Notes: generated by a model from the sequence alone, not told the origin. DNA of 64,000 nt from Sulfurimonas lithotrophica (GCF_009258225.1 NZ_CP043617.1:1240001-1304000); one strand, 5' to 3'. Shown: positions 38,189 through 47,650, counted from the stretch's first letter. Translations and numbers: made by a program.

Positions 38189-38316
38189 GTTTATAAACAT
38201 GCAGCCCGAACTCACTGCATTAGAAGTACATACCTTTTGAATCAAAGTATTTACCATATCACTTGTGTGTGAAATTGTTTTGTTCGGAATGACGTGAAAA
38301 AACATTTTATCAAACA
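38143..38316 (-). ncRNA. Candidate DRT type 3 non-coding RNA
   Basis: The 174-bp gap after drt3b has no convincing gene; a 60-codon frame across it lacks any protein-like character. Read on the minus strand it has ordered RNA structure. CCGAAC (38287-38282) is followed by a CACACACA tract (38271-38264), a 7-bp hairpin (38250-38230), and a hairpin ATGCAG/CTGCAT (38220-38199). The loop of that last hairpin contains GTTCGG, complementary to the first element, so a pseudoknot is possible. A T-run hairpin ends it. DRT3 systems are reported to use an AC-repeat template in their RNA; the tract here fits. The exact 5' end is not determined. Confidence 0.7.
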
Positions 38317-40350
38317 TTAGCTGTAAACCTCCTGACTTTTTTTCAATTCAATTTCTTCTGCTAAATTAAAATCTTGCCATTTAACAAACCAATATTTTTG
38401 CTTTAATGAAAATACAACTATTTTATTTTGTGTAGCTGGATCAGTTACATCATTCAAAGATAGAAATCTATTTTTATCTTGAGTATCTACATAAGGGCAA
38501 GTCATCAAGTCCATTAAAAGTAACGTAAGCTCAGTGTTTTTTCTAAGATTATCTTTATTGTAAGATTTAAACTTATTTTCAATACACTCCAAAAGCTTTG
38601 TTTTGATGTTAGCATATCGACTGATATTTTTTATATAGTAAAGTAAACTCACTATTACGAAGTAATTTAACTCTATTCCGTCATCAAAAAAATAACTATC
38701 TAAAAAATTGCTCTCGAGCCTATAGTCTTTACCTATTTCGTTTAATATCAATAGCAGATATAATGTTTCATTTTGTGTATATTCTTTTAATTTATTTTTC
38801 TTCAGTATTTGAAAAGTCTCATCATACATTTTTTTATAAATCAATTCAATTTGATAATTTTTAAATATCCTATTGTGTGCCTTACTGTCTTTGATAAATT
38901 GTATTAGTTTACTAATTAGTGAAACTATTTTAATAGTTGATGTAACTCTAGGTGATACAGAATATATAAAAAATAAAAAGTTCAGTAACTGCATCGTATA
39001 AGCAACAAACATATCAGTATAAAGCAATTGATTTTCGGAGTTTTCAAGTTTGGAAATAATTTTTAAATATCTCTTTTCTATTGTTGCTATTGAATAGTTC
39101 AAAATATCTTTATATTCTATATTTGTCTCTTTAATAATCATTTTAAATTTTGTTATAACATCTTTAGAATTTAAAGAAACACTCCACTGCTTTTCATCTT
39201 CTGTTGCATTGTCTTTTATTACATAACTAAAATTTTCATTAATTAATTCAGTTATTTTTGTTTTTGCTATTGTCAAATCTGTAATAATAGGTTTAACAAA
39301 TTCAATTGTTTTTGTATCGCTCACATATAAGTTATATTCTTTTAACTCATGTTTAAAAGTTTCAGTTACTATATTTTTAACTCGCTCATCATCATAAAAT
39401 ACGAAATAGTCATCGACATATCTAAAAATTTCATAGTGAGTTTTATGTAAACATGATTTTGTTTCTAGGTTGCTTTTTACCTTCTTATCAATACTTTGTA
39501 AAATTAGTTCAGCAAAAATACGAGAGATCTCAGCGCCAATCAAAATACCATTTGTCTCACCATAGTTCATATTTTGCATCAATTTATCAAACTTACCTGC
39601 GAATGTGGCATCTAATTTAGTATTTAAATTATCTTTTACTATTTCTTTGTTTAATAGTGCCCATGCGATAGTATGTGTATAAATACTGTCAAAGCATTTA
39701 TTAATATCAAATTTATAAAGTTTGTCAAATTTCTTTTCACATCTTTGATATTCATAAGACTCAAAAAACCTATGGATATTACTGTACTTTTTATAGGTAA
39801 AAAAACTTTTTAAATGTTCTTCTTCATTATCATGAATCTCAATTTTATTATGAGCCAATTTGGTATTTTTTCGTTTTTTTAGATAGTTGTTCATATATCT
39901 ATTTTTAGCTATTTTAAAAGGTCTTCTAATAGAAAATTCACTTTCATTTGAAAAATATTTTATACTTTCTTTATATGTACTATAGAAATTCACTATCATC
40001 AGTTGATTTAAAGGATGTATCAAAGATAAGTTTCTAAAATCATTTTTTTTATGTGCAATTTTAAAAGTAAATGGAATAGTTCTTTCATGATTTTCAAATG
40101 AAGCTTTATTGTTATCAACTTTGACGTTGAAAAGTAGTTCTAAAACTTCTTTTACATCTGTAACACTGTTATCAAATATAATTTCATTGTTTTTTATTTC
40201 TACTTTATTATTCACCAAAAATCTATAAAAATATCTATTAGAAAATATTGCTGGTGTTTCATAAGGCAATGTATCTGATAAAACAGCTCTTTCTTTTAGA
40301 TAAGTAATTTTTTGTTTTTTTCTAAACTTTCTACTCATAAGTTCTTCCAA
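38317..40350 (-). CDS. drt3b: Antiviral reverse transcriptase Drt3b
   Basis: A 677-residue reverse transcriptase. Motif A is KFDINKCFDSIYTH (213-226), motif B TNGILIGAEISRIFAELIL (266-284) and motif C FRYVDDYFVFY (309-319, catalytic YVDD 311-314). The N-terminus has LPYETPAIFSNRYFYRFL, typical of defence-linked UG RTs. The long C-terminal part is alpha-helical, as in abortive-infection RTs. It overlaps drt3a by 16 bp. The pair with a shorter RT and an AC-rich RNA is the DRT type 3 arrangement (UG3/UG8), an antiphage system. Assignment of a versus b is by size and order. Confidence 0.85.
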   Translation of the reverse strand: MEELMSRKFRKKQKITYLKERAVLSDTLPYETPAIFSNRYFYRFLVNNKVEIKNNEIIFDNSVTDVKEVLELLFNVKVDNNKASFENHERTIPFTFKIAHKKNDFRNLSLIHPLNQLMIVNFYSTYKESIKYFSNESEFSIRRPFKIAKNRYMNNYLKKRKNTKLAHNKIEIHDNEEEHLKSFFTYKKYSNIHRFFESYEYQRCEKKFDKLYKFDINKCFDSIYTHTIAWALLNKEIVKDNLNTKLDATFAGKFDKLMQNMNYGETNGILIGAEISRIFAELILQSIDKKVKSNLETKSCLHKTHYEIFRYVDDYFVFYDDERVKNIVTETFKHELKEYNLYVSDTKTIEFVKPIITDLTIAKTKITELINENFSYVIKDNATEDEKQWSVSLNSKDVITKFKMIIKETNIEYKDILNYSIATIEKRYLKIISKLENSENQLLYTDMFVAYTMQLLNFLFFIYSVSPRVTSTIKIVSLISKLIQFIKDSKAHNRIFKNYQIELIYKKMYDETFQILKKNKLKEYTQNETLYLLLILNEIGKDYRLESNFLDSYFFDDGIELNYFVIVSLLYYIKNISRYANIKTKLLECIENKFKSYNKDNLRKNTELTLLLMDLMTCPYVDTQDKNRFLSLNDVTDPATQNKIVVFSLKQKYWFVKWQDFNLAEEIELKKSQEVYS

Positions 40351-41687
40351 ATACTCAATATTTCTTCTAACTCTTTTTTTGAAAACTTGTAGAAGTTTTT
40401 CTTTTGAAATCCATCAACAAAACTAAAAGTTTTTAGCTTGTTTTTTAGTTTTGTAGTACCATTCAGATTTAAACGGGAGTAAGGTTGTAAGTTTCTTTCA
40501 ACTGCTACACATTTAAAATAATTATCAAGTCTCTTTAGTTTTGAATCCACACTTATTTGTTGATTTGAAAAATATGCACCTATCAAAATATCTTTTTTAA
40601 CACCTAACAGCCGTGTATTACCAGTCAAATATTTTAATCTTTGAATTAATAATCTTCGAGCAGCTTTTTCGTTATATTTACTCGTTCTATTATAATCTTC
40701 AATTGAAATGTTCAACTTTTCTTTATATCTCTGCTCTTTATTACTACTTATATCTATTTTAAGTGGATTGGCGAAAGTAAAGTTATAACCTAAAAAATCA
40801 AAATTGAAATTGTTAGTTTGTGTAAAATCCATAGGTTTTGTTTTTGTAGTATTACGCCTTAAGCCATATTTTGTAATCTTTTCATCTATTAAATTTAAAT
40901 AATCAATACTTTCATGCTTATTATTTGGTGTAAATACAATGATTATATCATCCACATATCTTGCATAATAAGTCACATTACTCAAGTCTCTTATATCATT
41001 ATCAAAATCTCTCATATATAATTCAGCAAGATAAGCACTTATACCTATTCCTCGTGGTATTCCACTATTTTGACCTGTAATAATCTGATACTGTCTTAAT
41101 ATTTCATTGATGATTTTTTTTGACAATGGACTAAGTATATGATTTCTGGATATGACTTTTTTTAATTCATCATGAGGAATAGTTTCATAAAAACTTGCAA
41201 TATCTGTTCGTATAATGTATTTTGGAAATCCGTTATCAAGCATATTTACAACTTGAGACACTATTTCATTCCTATCAGCTTGCTTTACTTTAAAGGAGTG
41301 CTGTATATTTTTTTGAATTTGCTTAAATAAAAAAAATGTTTCTACATTACTTCTATCGACAGTATAAGCTGTTTTTCCCTTGATAGTTTTAGTAAGCATT
41401 GAAATTGAATAGTTTTTTTTATCAATTTTTTCTTCTACTAATGACAAAATTATTTGTAAGTTATCAAACTTTCTCTTTTTTAATCTTTCTTTTCTATGGT
41501 TTGCTCTTTCTCTTTTTTCAACTGTAGAATAAAATCCATCTCTAAATTTTTTGTTAATTTTTTTTATTGAATTTCCATAATGTTTTAGAATATTAAATTC
41601 TGAAAATCTACCATCTAAATAGTCACCTTTTCGGTTTTCATCATAATAAATTTTTGTAAAATTTTCAACATTAAAAGATTGCTTCAT
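40335..41687 (-). CDS. drt3a: Antiviral reverse transcriptase Drt3a
   Basis: A 450-residue reverse transcriptase. Motif A is RTDIASFYETIP (160-171), motif B GIPRGIGISAYLAELYM (209-225) and motif C YARYVDDIIIVF (241-252, YVDD 244-247), followed by FLGYNF of the thumb region. It starts 2 bp after the hsdS stop and overlaps drt3b by 16 bp. In DRT3 this subunit is the RNA-templated enzyme, reported to copy the AC repeat of the ncRNA. There is no maturase domain, protease or intron structure, so it is not a group II intron. Confidence 0.85.
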   Translation of the reverse strand: MKQSFNVENFTKIYYDENRKGDYLDGRFSEFNILKHYGNSIKKINKKFRDGFYSTVEKRERANHRKERLKKRKFDNLQIILSLVEEKIDKKNYSISMLTKTIKGKTAYTVDRSNVETFFLFKQIQKNIQHSFKVKQADRNEIVSQVVNMLDNGFPKYIIRTDIASFYETIPHDELKKVISRNHILSPLSKKIINEILRQYQIITGQNSGIPRGIGISAYLAELYMRDFDNDIRDLSNVTYYARYVDDIIIVFTPNNKHESIDYLNLIDEKITKYGLRRNTTKTKPMDFTQTNNFNFDFLGYNFTFANPLKIDISSNKEQRYKEKLNISIEDYNRTSKYNEKAARRLLIQRLKYLTGNTRLLGVKKDILIGAYFSNQQISVDSKLKRLDNYFKCVAVERNLQPYSRLNLNGTTKLKNKLKTFSFVDGFQKKNFYKFSKKELEEILSIWKNL

Positions 41688-41689
41688 TC

Positions 41690-42904
41690 TTATCCCTCAA
41701 TTATTGCCATTTTGGAAAGTAAAACATCTTTTAATTCATGTAGTTTATGGTTTTCATTTTGTTTAATTAAAATATGCTCAAACAACTTTTCTGATTTCTC
41801 TCCAAATTTATAAATCGTTTTTGAATCTGGATATAAAACTGAAATTTGTTCAAAGTCACGAGTAACTAATGCGCCAAAAACTCCTCCATTAGCATGATTT
41901 TTTAATACATCCAATGTTCTTAGGGTGTGTTGATAAACAAAGAATTGATTTATATCTTTTCCAATAGCCGCATAACAACTTTGATTCATTGCCATATCTG
42001 TTGAAGCCATAGCTATTGCCCCCACAGTTCCTCTTGCTGTTATAAAAACTGTATTTATTGGATAAATTTTTGTACTACTATTGTCAAAACCAAGTTGCGT
42101 TATATTTTTTTCTGTGCTGATACTATAAATTGATTCAGAAACATCTTTTGGAGTGAAAAAAGGTATTTTACCGTCCCAATATTCAATAATTTCAGTACTA
42201 GGAGTTCCACCACCTTTTAAGTCAATCATATTTGTGTAAGGAACAGAACTCCATTCATTAGGTATTTCCATATCCAGTTCTTCTGAGTATTTCATCTTAC
42301 CACCATTTGATTTATATGGCTTACGGTTTTCATTTGGAAATTCAAAATTCATAAACCACTCTTTATAGATACTTTGTGCTGTATCTTCTAGTTTTTGATT
42401 TAGTTGCTCATTTAGTTTGATTCTATCTGTGATAGTATGATATTCTTTAACTATCTCTATTTGTTTGTCTATAGATGGAACATTTATATCTATAGAGCAA
42501 AAGTCTTCCCATGATATACTTCCCCTAACATCAGCACCACTCATAAACCATAGATATCTGTCATTCTCACTTCTTGATAGCCACATCATTAAGTATTCGC
42601 TTAAAAGTTCATTTTCATCTTTTACTTCAAATACATAATACGCAGAAGATATAATAGCCTCATCATGTTCTTGCATTAAAGATATTGGGAGCCTCCCATC
42701 TCTTCCAACACTCATAAATTTGCATCCAAACTGACCTTTCTTAACTACTTTATACTTTGTTAAATCCGCTCCTATTATATTTGCGACAGATGGCATAAAC
42801 TTCTTATCTAAATTTACACCAACTAGAAGATCTATTTTTCCATCAACATTTCTTACATTAACTTGTCGTATATAGTCACCTAACTTTTTATAGTTTGATC
42901 TCAT
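41690..42904 (-). CDS. hsdS: Type I restriction enzyme, specificity subunit
   Basis: A 404-residue protein with two target-recognition domains. The first is about 1-150 (starting SNYKKLGDYI). The second is about 215-370, with the usual IPNEWSSVPYTNM and GGTPST features. Conserved helical spacers (QLNQKLEDTAQSIYKEWF and QNENHKLHELKDVLLSKM) follow each. It defines the bipartite DNA site for methylation and cutting. It overlaps hsdM by 17 bp. No second partial hsdS or inverted copy, which would signal phase shuffling, is visible. Confidence 0.94.
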   Translation of the reverse strand: MRSNYKKLGDYIRQVNVRNVDGKIDLLVGVNLDKKFMPSVANIIGADLTKYKVVKKGQFGCKFMSVGRDGRLPISLMQEHDEAIISSAYYVFEVKDENELLSEYLMMWLSRSENDRYLWFMSGADVRGSISWEDFCSIDINVPSIDKQIEIVKEYHTITDRIKLNEQLNQKLEDTAQSIYKEWFMNFEFPNENRKPYKSNGGKMKYSEELDMEIPNEWSSVPYTNMIDLKGGGTPSTEIIEYWDGKIPFFTPKDVSESIYSISTEKNITQLGFDNSSTKIYPINTVFITARGTVGAIAMASTDMAMNQSCYAAIGKDINQFFVYQHTLRTLDVLKNHANGGVFGALVTRDFEQISVLYPDSKTIYKFGEKSEKLFEHILIKQNENHKLHELKDVLLSKMAIIEG

Positions 42905-44456
42905 AACCCAACTCTTTAAAAACTGTCAATAGTTCTTGTTTTGATTGTTCTTCTTGTTTTAAAAGCTCTGTAAATTCACTTTTTAGATTTGTCATCTTAG
43001 TATCAAAGTCTATGTTCTCATCTCTATTTACAAATTCTATATATTTACTTGGTACTAGAGAATAGTCTTTTTTCTCAACTTCTTCTTTTGAAGCACTGTA
43101 GCAGTATTCAGGTATGTCTTCATAAGCTTTTTTATCACTTTGCCATGTATGATAAGTAGACGATATTTTTTCTATAGTTGTTTGGTCAAATTGAATGTAT
43201 TTTTTCTCAAATGGTATACCTTGCTGTCTCAAATCCATAAAGAGTATTTCATTCGTTCTGTCTCTGTGAATTTTATTTACACCGTTTTGTTCAAACTCTC
43301 TTAGTTTTTTATTGGCATTAAGTATCCAAATAGTTACACTTATTGTAGTCGTATAAAACATATTTTGAGGAAGTATTAAAATAGCCTCTACCAAATCATT
43401 TTCAATAAGCTTTTTTCGTATCTTATACTCTTCGCCACCACCGCTTAACGCACCATTAGCAAGGATAAACCCAGCTACACCATTAACAGAGAGTTTAGAT
43501 ACCATGTTAAGTATCCATCCGTAGTTAGCGTTTGATGTTGGAGGAACATCATATCCTGCCCATCTTGGATCATCTAACAGTTCATTTGCACCTCTCCAGT
43601 CTTTTTGGTTAAATGGAGGATTTGCCATGATAAAATCAGCTTTGAGATCTTTGTGTTGATCTTTTGCAAATGTATCAGCCGGTACATCTCCAAGGTTTGC
43701 AGATATTCCCCTGATAGCTAGGTTCATCTTTGCCAGTTTGTATGTAGTTGCCGTGTACTCTTGCCCGTAGATAGAGATATCTTTTTTGTTTCCTTTATGA
43801 GCTTCTATAAACTTCATAGACTGTACAAACATACCACCTGAACCACAAGCAGGATCATAGATCTTACCTTTGTATGGTTCTATCATATTTGCTATAAGAT
43901 TTACTATAGATTTTGGAGTATAGAATTCCCCTTTACCTTTCCCCTCAGCTATGGCAAATTTACTCAAGAAGTATTCATATACACGACCGACTATATCGTG
44001 TCCTTTGTCTTCTATGGTGTTGATGTTATTGATAGTATCTATAAGAGATGAGAGCTTACTTGCATCAAGTCCAAGTCTTGAGAAGTAGTTATCTGGTAAT
44101 GCACCTTTAAGGCTTGGGTTGTTCTTCTCGATTGTAGAGAGTGCAGTATCAATTTTTAGGGCTATGTCATCTTGTTTGGCATTTTGTTTTATGTAACTCC
44201 AACGTGATTCTTCAGGAAGATAGAACACATTCTCCATAGTGTAAAACTCCACCATATCTACAAATGCTTCTTGCCCTTGTTCTATTAGCTGCTGGCGTCT
44301 CTCCTCAAATGTATCACTTACAAACTTTAAAAAGATAAGTCCAAGTACAATGTGCTTGTATTCACTTGATTCAACTGTACCTCTAAGTTTATTTGCACTA
44401 TCCCATAGTGTCTCTTCCATAGATTTTTGTTTTTTTGCTGCTTTTGCTTTTGCCAT
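42888..44456 (-). CDS. hsdM: Type I restriction enzyme, modification (adenine methylase) subunit
   Basis: A 522-residue N6-adenine methyltransferase. The SAM motif DPACGSGG lies at 201-208 and the catalytic NPPF at 279-282. The N-terminal HsdM helical domain (MEETLWDSANKLRG) is typical. Two HsdM with one HsdS form the methylase that protects host DNA. It is the first gene of the restriction and DRT3 transcript, with an AT-rich promoter upstream. Confidence 0.96.
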   Translation of the reverse strand: MAKAKAAKKQKSMEETLWDSANKLRGTVESSEYKHIVLGLIFLKFVSDTFEERRQQLIEQGQEAFVDMVEFYTMENVFYLPEESRWSYIKQNAKQDDIALKIDTALSTIEKNNPSLKGALPDNYFSRLGLDASKLSSLIDTINNINTIEDKGHDIVGRVYEYFLSKFAIAEGKGKGEFYTPKSIVNLIANMIEPYKGKIYDPACGSGGMFVQSMKFIEAHKGNKKDISIYGQEYTATTYKLAKMNLAIRGISANLGDVPADTFAKDQHKDLKADFIMANPPFNQKDWRGANELLDDPRWAGYDVPPTSNANYGWILNMVSKLSVNGVAGFILANGALSGGGEEYKIRKKLIENDLVEAILILPQNMFYTTTISVTIWILNANKKLREFEQNGVNKIHRDRTNEILFMDLRQQGIPFEKKYIQFDQTTIEKISSTYHTWQSDKKAYEDIPEYCYSASKEEVEKKDYSLVPSKYIEFVNRDENIDFDTKMTNLKSEFTELLKQEEQSKQELLTVFKELGYEIKL

Positions 44457-44510
44457 TAATTATTGTGACCTTTTATTTAACATAATTTATTAAAAAATAA
44501 TTTTTTGTTT

Positions 44511-44540
44511 ATTATAGCTTTTAAATCTATATATTAAATA
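44511..44540 (-). promoter_or_regulatory. Candidate promoter for the hsd-drt3 operon
   Basis: On the minus strand a TATAAT -10 (44516-44511) lies 55 bp before the hsdM ATG in very AT-rich DNA. A weak -35 lies about 17 bp further upstream, usual for Campylobacterota, where -35 boxes are poor. Confidence 0.45.
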
Positions 44541-44563
44541 AAATATAAGGCTTTCATATAGTT

Positions 44564-46276
44564 TTAGATACTTAAAACCTTTTGGGTCTGTAGCATAGCA
44601 ATGAAGTCATCGTTATTCTTGGCTTTTAAATCTATATCCATAAAATCTGCCATTTGATAAACAGATGTATTAACATCTAAATTGTTTTCGATTTTATGTT
44701 TCATATCTTCAGCAATTTTTGTAAATTGAAGTTTTTGTTTTGCAAGTATTTCAAGAGATTCTGTTTGAAAGATATCAGTATTTTTTTTGATGTTTTCTAT
44801 ACGAAGTTGAAATATTTCTTTTACTCTAGCAAGTCTTTTTTCATCTTTTACAGAGAATAAGTCTATCTGGTCTAATAACCAAACAACAAGTGTTGTAGCA
44901 AGCCCTGAAACAATAATTGTAGCAACATCACCAATTATAGGTATCTTTTCTAATGCACTTTCTAAATTAAATATCAAAATAGGTACTACAGCAGAAGCAA
45001 TTATTTTTGTAATAGCATCAGCTTTTTGTGCTGAACTCATTTCTTCTGATGGTTTTAGCATAATTTTAAATGCCTCTTTTATAGACATAAAACCTTGTGT
45101 AACAATTTCAATAAACTTTTTAAACATTCCTAAAAATGCTTTTAGTATATTTTCTAATAACATTGGTATAAAATTACCTATTACATCTTTTATAGCATCA
45201 CCTAATGTATTTAGTGCATTTTCTTTTATAAATTTACCAGCTCGCTTTAGTCTTAGAATAAAAGCTTCTATCTTATCATTTGTATCAAAACCATATAAAA
45301 CACCATTTAAAAACATGTCTTTTATCTCAAACCATATTGGTTTTAATATTAAAACTATTGCATCGCCGAAACCTTTTAAACCAACATTTTTTGCCATTAA
45401 TTTTCTAGCTTCTTTATTTTGAGCTTCTGTAGCTTCTTTTTCAAGTTTTAAAGCTTTTTCTTTTTCAGTTTCGGTTAAAGCATCTGGATTTTTTTCAATA
45501 AATTCACTCCATGTCATATCACCTTTTGCTCTATTTAAAGATGAATTTATATAGGTTTCATTTTGTTCCAATCCTATAACTTGTTCTAGGTCATCCCTAT
45601 AAAGGTAAGGGTTATTCTGATATTTTTTTCTTACACTATTAATTGGATTAACATGATCCATATCTGCTGATTGTATACCTTTTTGTTTTGCACCATTAGT
45701 TGTTAAATCAATATTCTCACCAGTTACATCATCAATTACAGTAGCAGTTTTTTTAGTCTTTATTTCGCCTTTTTTATTCTCATAAGTAATTGTTTCATTA
45801 CGTTCAATACCTTTAGATTTTTCAGTTTCAGACCTTGATTTCGTGTCATAATGGTTATTTCTAGTATCTGTACCATAATGACTTTTTTCTGCTTGAGTTA
45901 AAAAAACATCTTCATCAACATCTTTATGTGTAAACTGTTCATAACTAAAGCTATTTACTTCGTTCACAAGTCTTGATGGAGTAACATTTGTTTTTCTAAA
46001 TGATCCATTTAGTTTTGGATGTTTAATTAGTCCATCAGCTATACCCAAAAGCATAGGGTTTACAAGTTCAGTAACAATATTTTGTCCACTTTCAAACTCT
46101 TCATAAATTTTATCCATTATTTCCAAAGATGATTGTTGATCATGTAGTTCAATGTCAATGAGCTTTTTACTCATTTGAAGTGGAGATGTATTGTTTAACT
46201 CTTCCCTTAATTCTTCGAAAGATAGAGTTTTGCCAACCAGTTCCTTTGTTTGTTCATCTAGCTCATTTTTACTCAT
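44564..46276 (-). CDS. Unrecognised protein with HNH-like motif and hydrophobic helices
   Basis: A 570-residue protein. Residues about 200-252 look like a beta-beta-alpha metal (HNH-type) nuclease: D207-H208 (SADMDHVNPI), N244, N248 and K251. Residues about 310-470 are hydrophobic and amphipathic helices (VVPILIFNLESALEKIPIIG, TIIVSGLATTLVVWLLDQI) that could insert in a membrane. The C-terminus is a charged coiled coil. It ends a four-gene operon with spacing of 9-22 bp. I do not recognise the family. The layout suggests a nuclease linked to a membrane-active domain. Confidence 0.6.
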   Translation of the reverse strand: MSKNELDEQTKELVGKTLSFEELREELNNTSPLQMSKKLIDIELHDQQSSLEIMDKIYEEFESGQNIVTELVNPMLLGIADGLIKHPKLNGSFRKTNVTPSRLVNEVNSFSYEQFTHKDVDEDVFLTQAEKSHYGTDTRNNHYDTKSRSETEKSKGIERNETITYENKKGEIKTKKTATVIDDVTGENIDLTTNGAKQKGIQSADMDHVNPINSVRKKYQNNPYLYRDDLEQVIGLEQNETYINSSLNRAKGDMTWSEFIEKNPDALTETEKEKALKLEKEATEAQNKEARKLMAKNVGLKGFGDAIVLILKPIWFEIKDMFLNGVLYGFDTNDKIEAFILRLKRAGKFIKENALNTLGDAIKDVIGNFIPMLLENILKAFLGMFKKFIEIVTQGFMSIKEAFKIMLKPSEEMSSAQKADAITKIIASAVVPILIFNLESALEKIPIIGDVATIIVSGLATTLVVWLLDQIDLFSVKDEKRLARVKEIFQLRIENIKKNTDIFQTESLEILAKQKLQFTKIAEDMKHKIENNLDVNTSVYQMADFMDIDLKAKNNDDFIAMLQTQKVLSI

Positions 46277-46285
46277 ATTATTCCC

Positions 46286-47212
46286 TTATGCAGATAATAG
46301 TTCCAGTTTTTCCATTTTTGACTGAATATTATTTACAGCTTGAATGTCTTCAGTTTGAACTTCACCATTTTCTGTTAAATATCCCATTGTTGACATTTGT
46401 TTAAGAACTATTGAAAGATTAAACAGTGCTCTAAACTCATCTATATGTACTATAGGGATTAGTTTAAAATCTAACTTACCATTTTCAAGAGTTACTCCGT
46501 TTAAAACTTGTTTTTGTGTTTGCGAAGACACACCATATTCAAAGCGGTCAAGCAATTTAGAATAGTTCATAACTAATGTTTCAAAATACATAGCTACATT
46601 TTCAATAGATTCAAGAATAACTTTTATTTTGACAACTTGAGATTTCATTTTTTCAATCTCTTCGTCTATTCTCTGCTCTTCTTCTTGAACTTTGACAAGT
46701 GTCTGTTTAGCTTTTTTTCTTGTGAAAAATCCAAGAGTAAAAATTCCAAAAAATATCTCTGAAGCTTTTAGATTATTAAAATCAATCATATAGAGTTCTT
46801 CTTTGCTTCTAACACCTTCAAGTTTTTTTACTTCAGTAATCGAATCTTCAAAATACTCTAAAAAACTTTTACCTTCAATATTAATATTGTGAAGCTTATT
46901 ACCTAAATCAGTAAAGCGTTTAAAATGTTTATCGTAAATATCTGTTTTATGGTAGTTAATAGTATTGATTCTTTCTTCAAGTTTTGAAGTTATATCTTGC
47001 ATATTCCGTTCATACTCAAACTTGGCTTTATCGTATCTATCTGTAATCTCAGCGAGTAATTCTTCTGCTTCGTTAAAGGTTGTTCTACCTGTTATACCAT
47101 TCCAAGCTTTAGATGTTTTTTCTTTAACATAATCAACTGCTTTACTGGCAACTTCAACTGTTTTTTTTGCAACTGATTTGACACCGTTCCATAGTTTTGC
47201 ACCCAACCCCAT
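46286..47212 (-). CDS. Unrecognised coiled-coil protein
   Basis: A 308-residue protein. The first 40 residues form an amphipathic helix region (KLWNGVKSVAKKTVEVASKA). Long coiled coils span about 48-140 and 175-215, with a short hydrophobic segment (FFGIFTLGFF, near 155-164) between them. It has no enzymatic motif. It sits 9 bp before the HNH-like gene and 22 bp after the TerB-like gene. A structural or membrane-bending partner role is possible but speculative. Confidence 0.55.
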   Translation of the reverse strand: MGLGAKLWNGVKSVAKKTVEVASKAVDYVKEKTSKAWNGITGRTTFNEAEELLAEITDRYDKAKFEYERNMQDITSKLEERINTINYHKTDIYDKHFKRFTDLGNKLHNINIEGKSFLEYFEDSITEVKKLEGVRSKEELYMIDFNNLKASEIFFGIFTLGFFTRKKAKQTLVKVQEEEQRIDEEIEKMKSQVVKIKVILESIENVAMYFETLVMNYSKLLDRFEYGVSSQTQKQVLNGVTLENGKLDFKLIPIVHIDEFRALFNLSIVLKQMSTMGYLTENGEVQTEDIQAVNNIQSKMEKLELLSA

Positions 47213-47234
47213 ATAATTCTCCTTGTATCATTTT

Positions 47235-47636
47235 TTACTTAGAAATCAGTTCATATCCCTCTTGAACTATATCATTCATTGCTTCCACCCATCTATGTAT
47301 TCTTGCTACTTCATATTCTTTAATTCTGAACTCTTCTGCCAGCATATCCACAAATTGCCCTTCAGCTTCACAAACTTCTCCATCTGCTAAAAGTATTCCA
47401 AATAGTTCTATTAGAATTATTTTTTTAACTTTTTTTGTAGAACCTTTGAGTGCAACAATAATCTTGTTAATGTCATCTTGTCTATGTGCTGTGTATTCCA
47501 CTAGTTGACATTCGTACTTATAGCTTGTAAGTATCGCTTCTTCAGATTCTTTATGTTCACCGTTTAATCCCATTGAGTATCTTGCCAGTTCTAAAAAGTC
47601 TTGCTGCTCTTGTTTGTTTAGTAAATCTAAATACAT
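47235..47636 (-). CDS. TerB-like helical protein
   Basis: A 133-residue all-helical protein. The segment LFGILLADGEVCEAEGQFVDMLAEEF carries the pattern L-x-x-ADGEV-x-x-x-E seen in TerB/tellurite-resistance domains, where acidic residues bind metal. TerB domains occur in stress and anti-phage systems near membrane proteins. It belongs to the four-gene operon. The match is by pattern only, so a different helical fold remains possible. Confidence 0.6.
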   Translation of the reverse strand: MYLDLLNKQEQQDFLELARYSMGLNGEHKESEEAILTSYKYECQLVEYTAHRQDDINKIIVALKGSTKKVKKIILIELFGILLADGEVCEAEGQFVDMLAEEFRIKEYEVARIHRWVEAMNDIVQEGYELISK

Positions 47637-47650
47637 TAATATCCCTTATC

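Noticed and set aside
38143-38316. Retron msr-msd
   Set aside because: There are two RTs, the gap is downstream of the second one, and no long inverted repeat a1/a2 typical of retrons could be found.
38135-38317. 60-residue frame between drt3b and fic as a gene
   Set aside because: It spans the predicted RNA structure and AC tract, has no ribosome site, and its sequence has no domain-like character; the interval is better explained as the DRT3 RNA.
40335-41687. Group II intron reverse transcriptase
   Set aside because: No maturase X or endonuclease domain, no intron domain V structure nearby, and it is paired with a second RT in overlapping frames.
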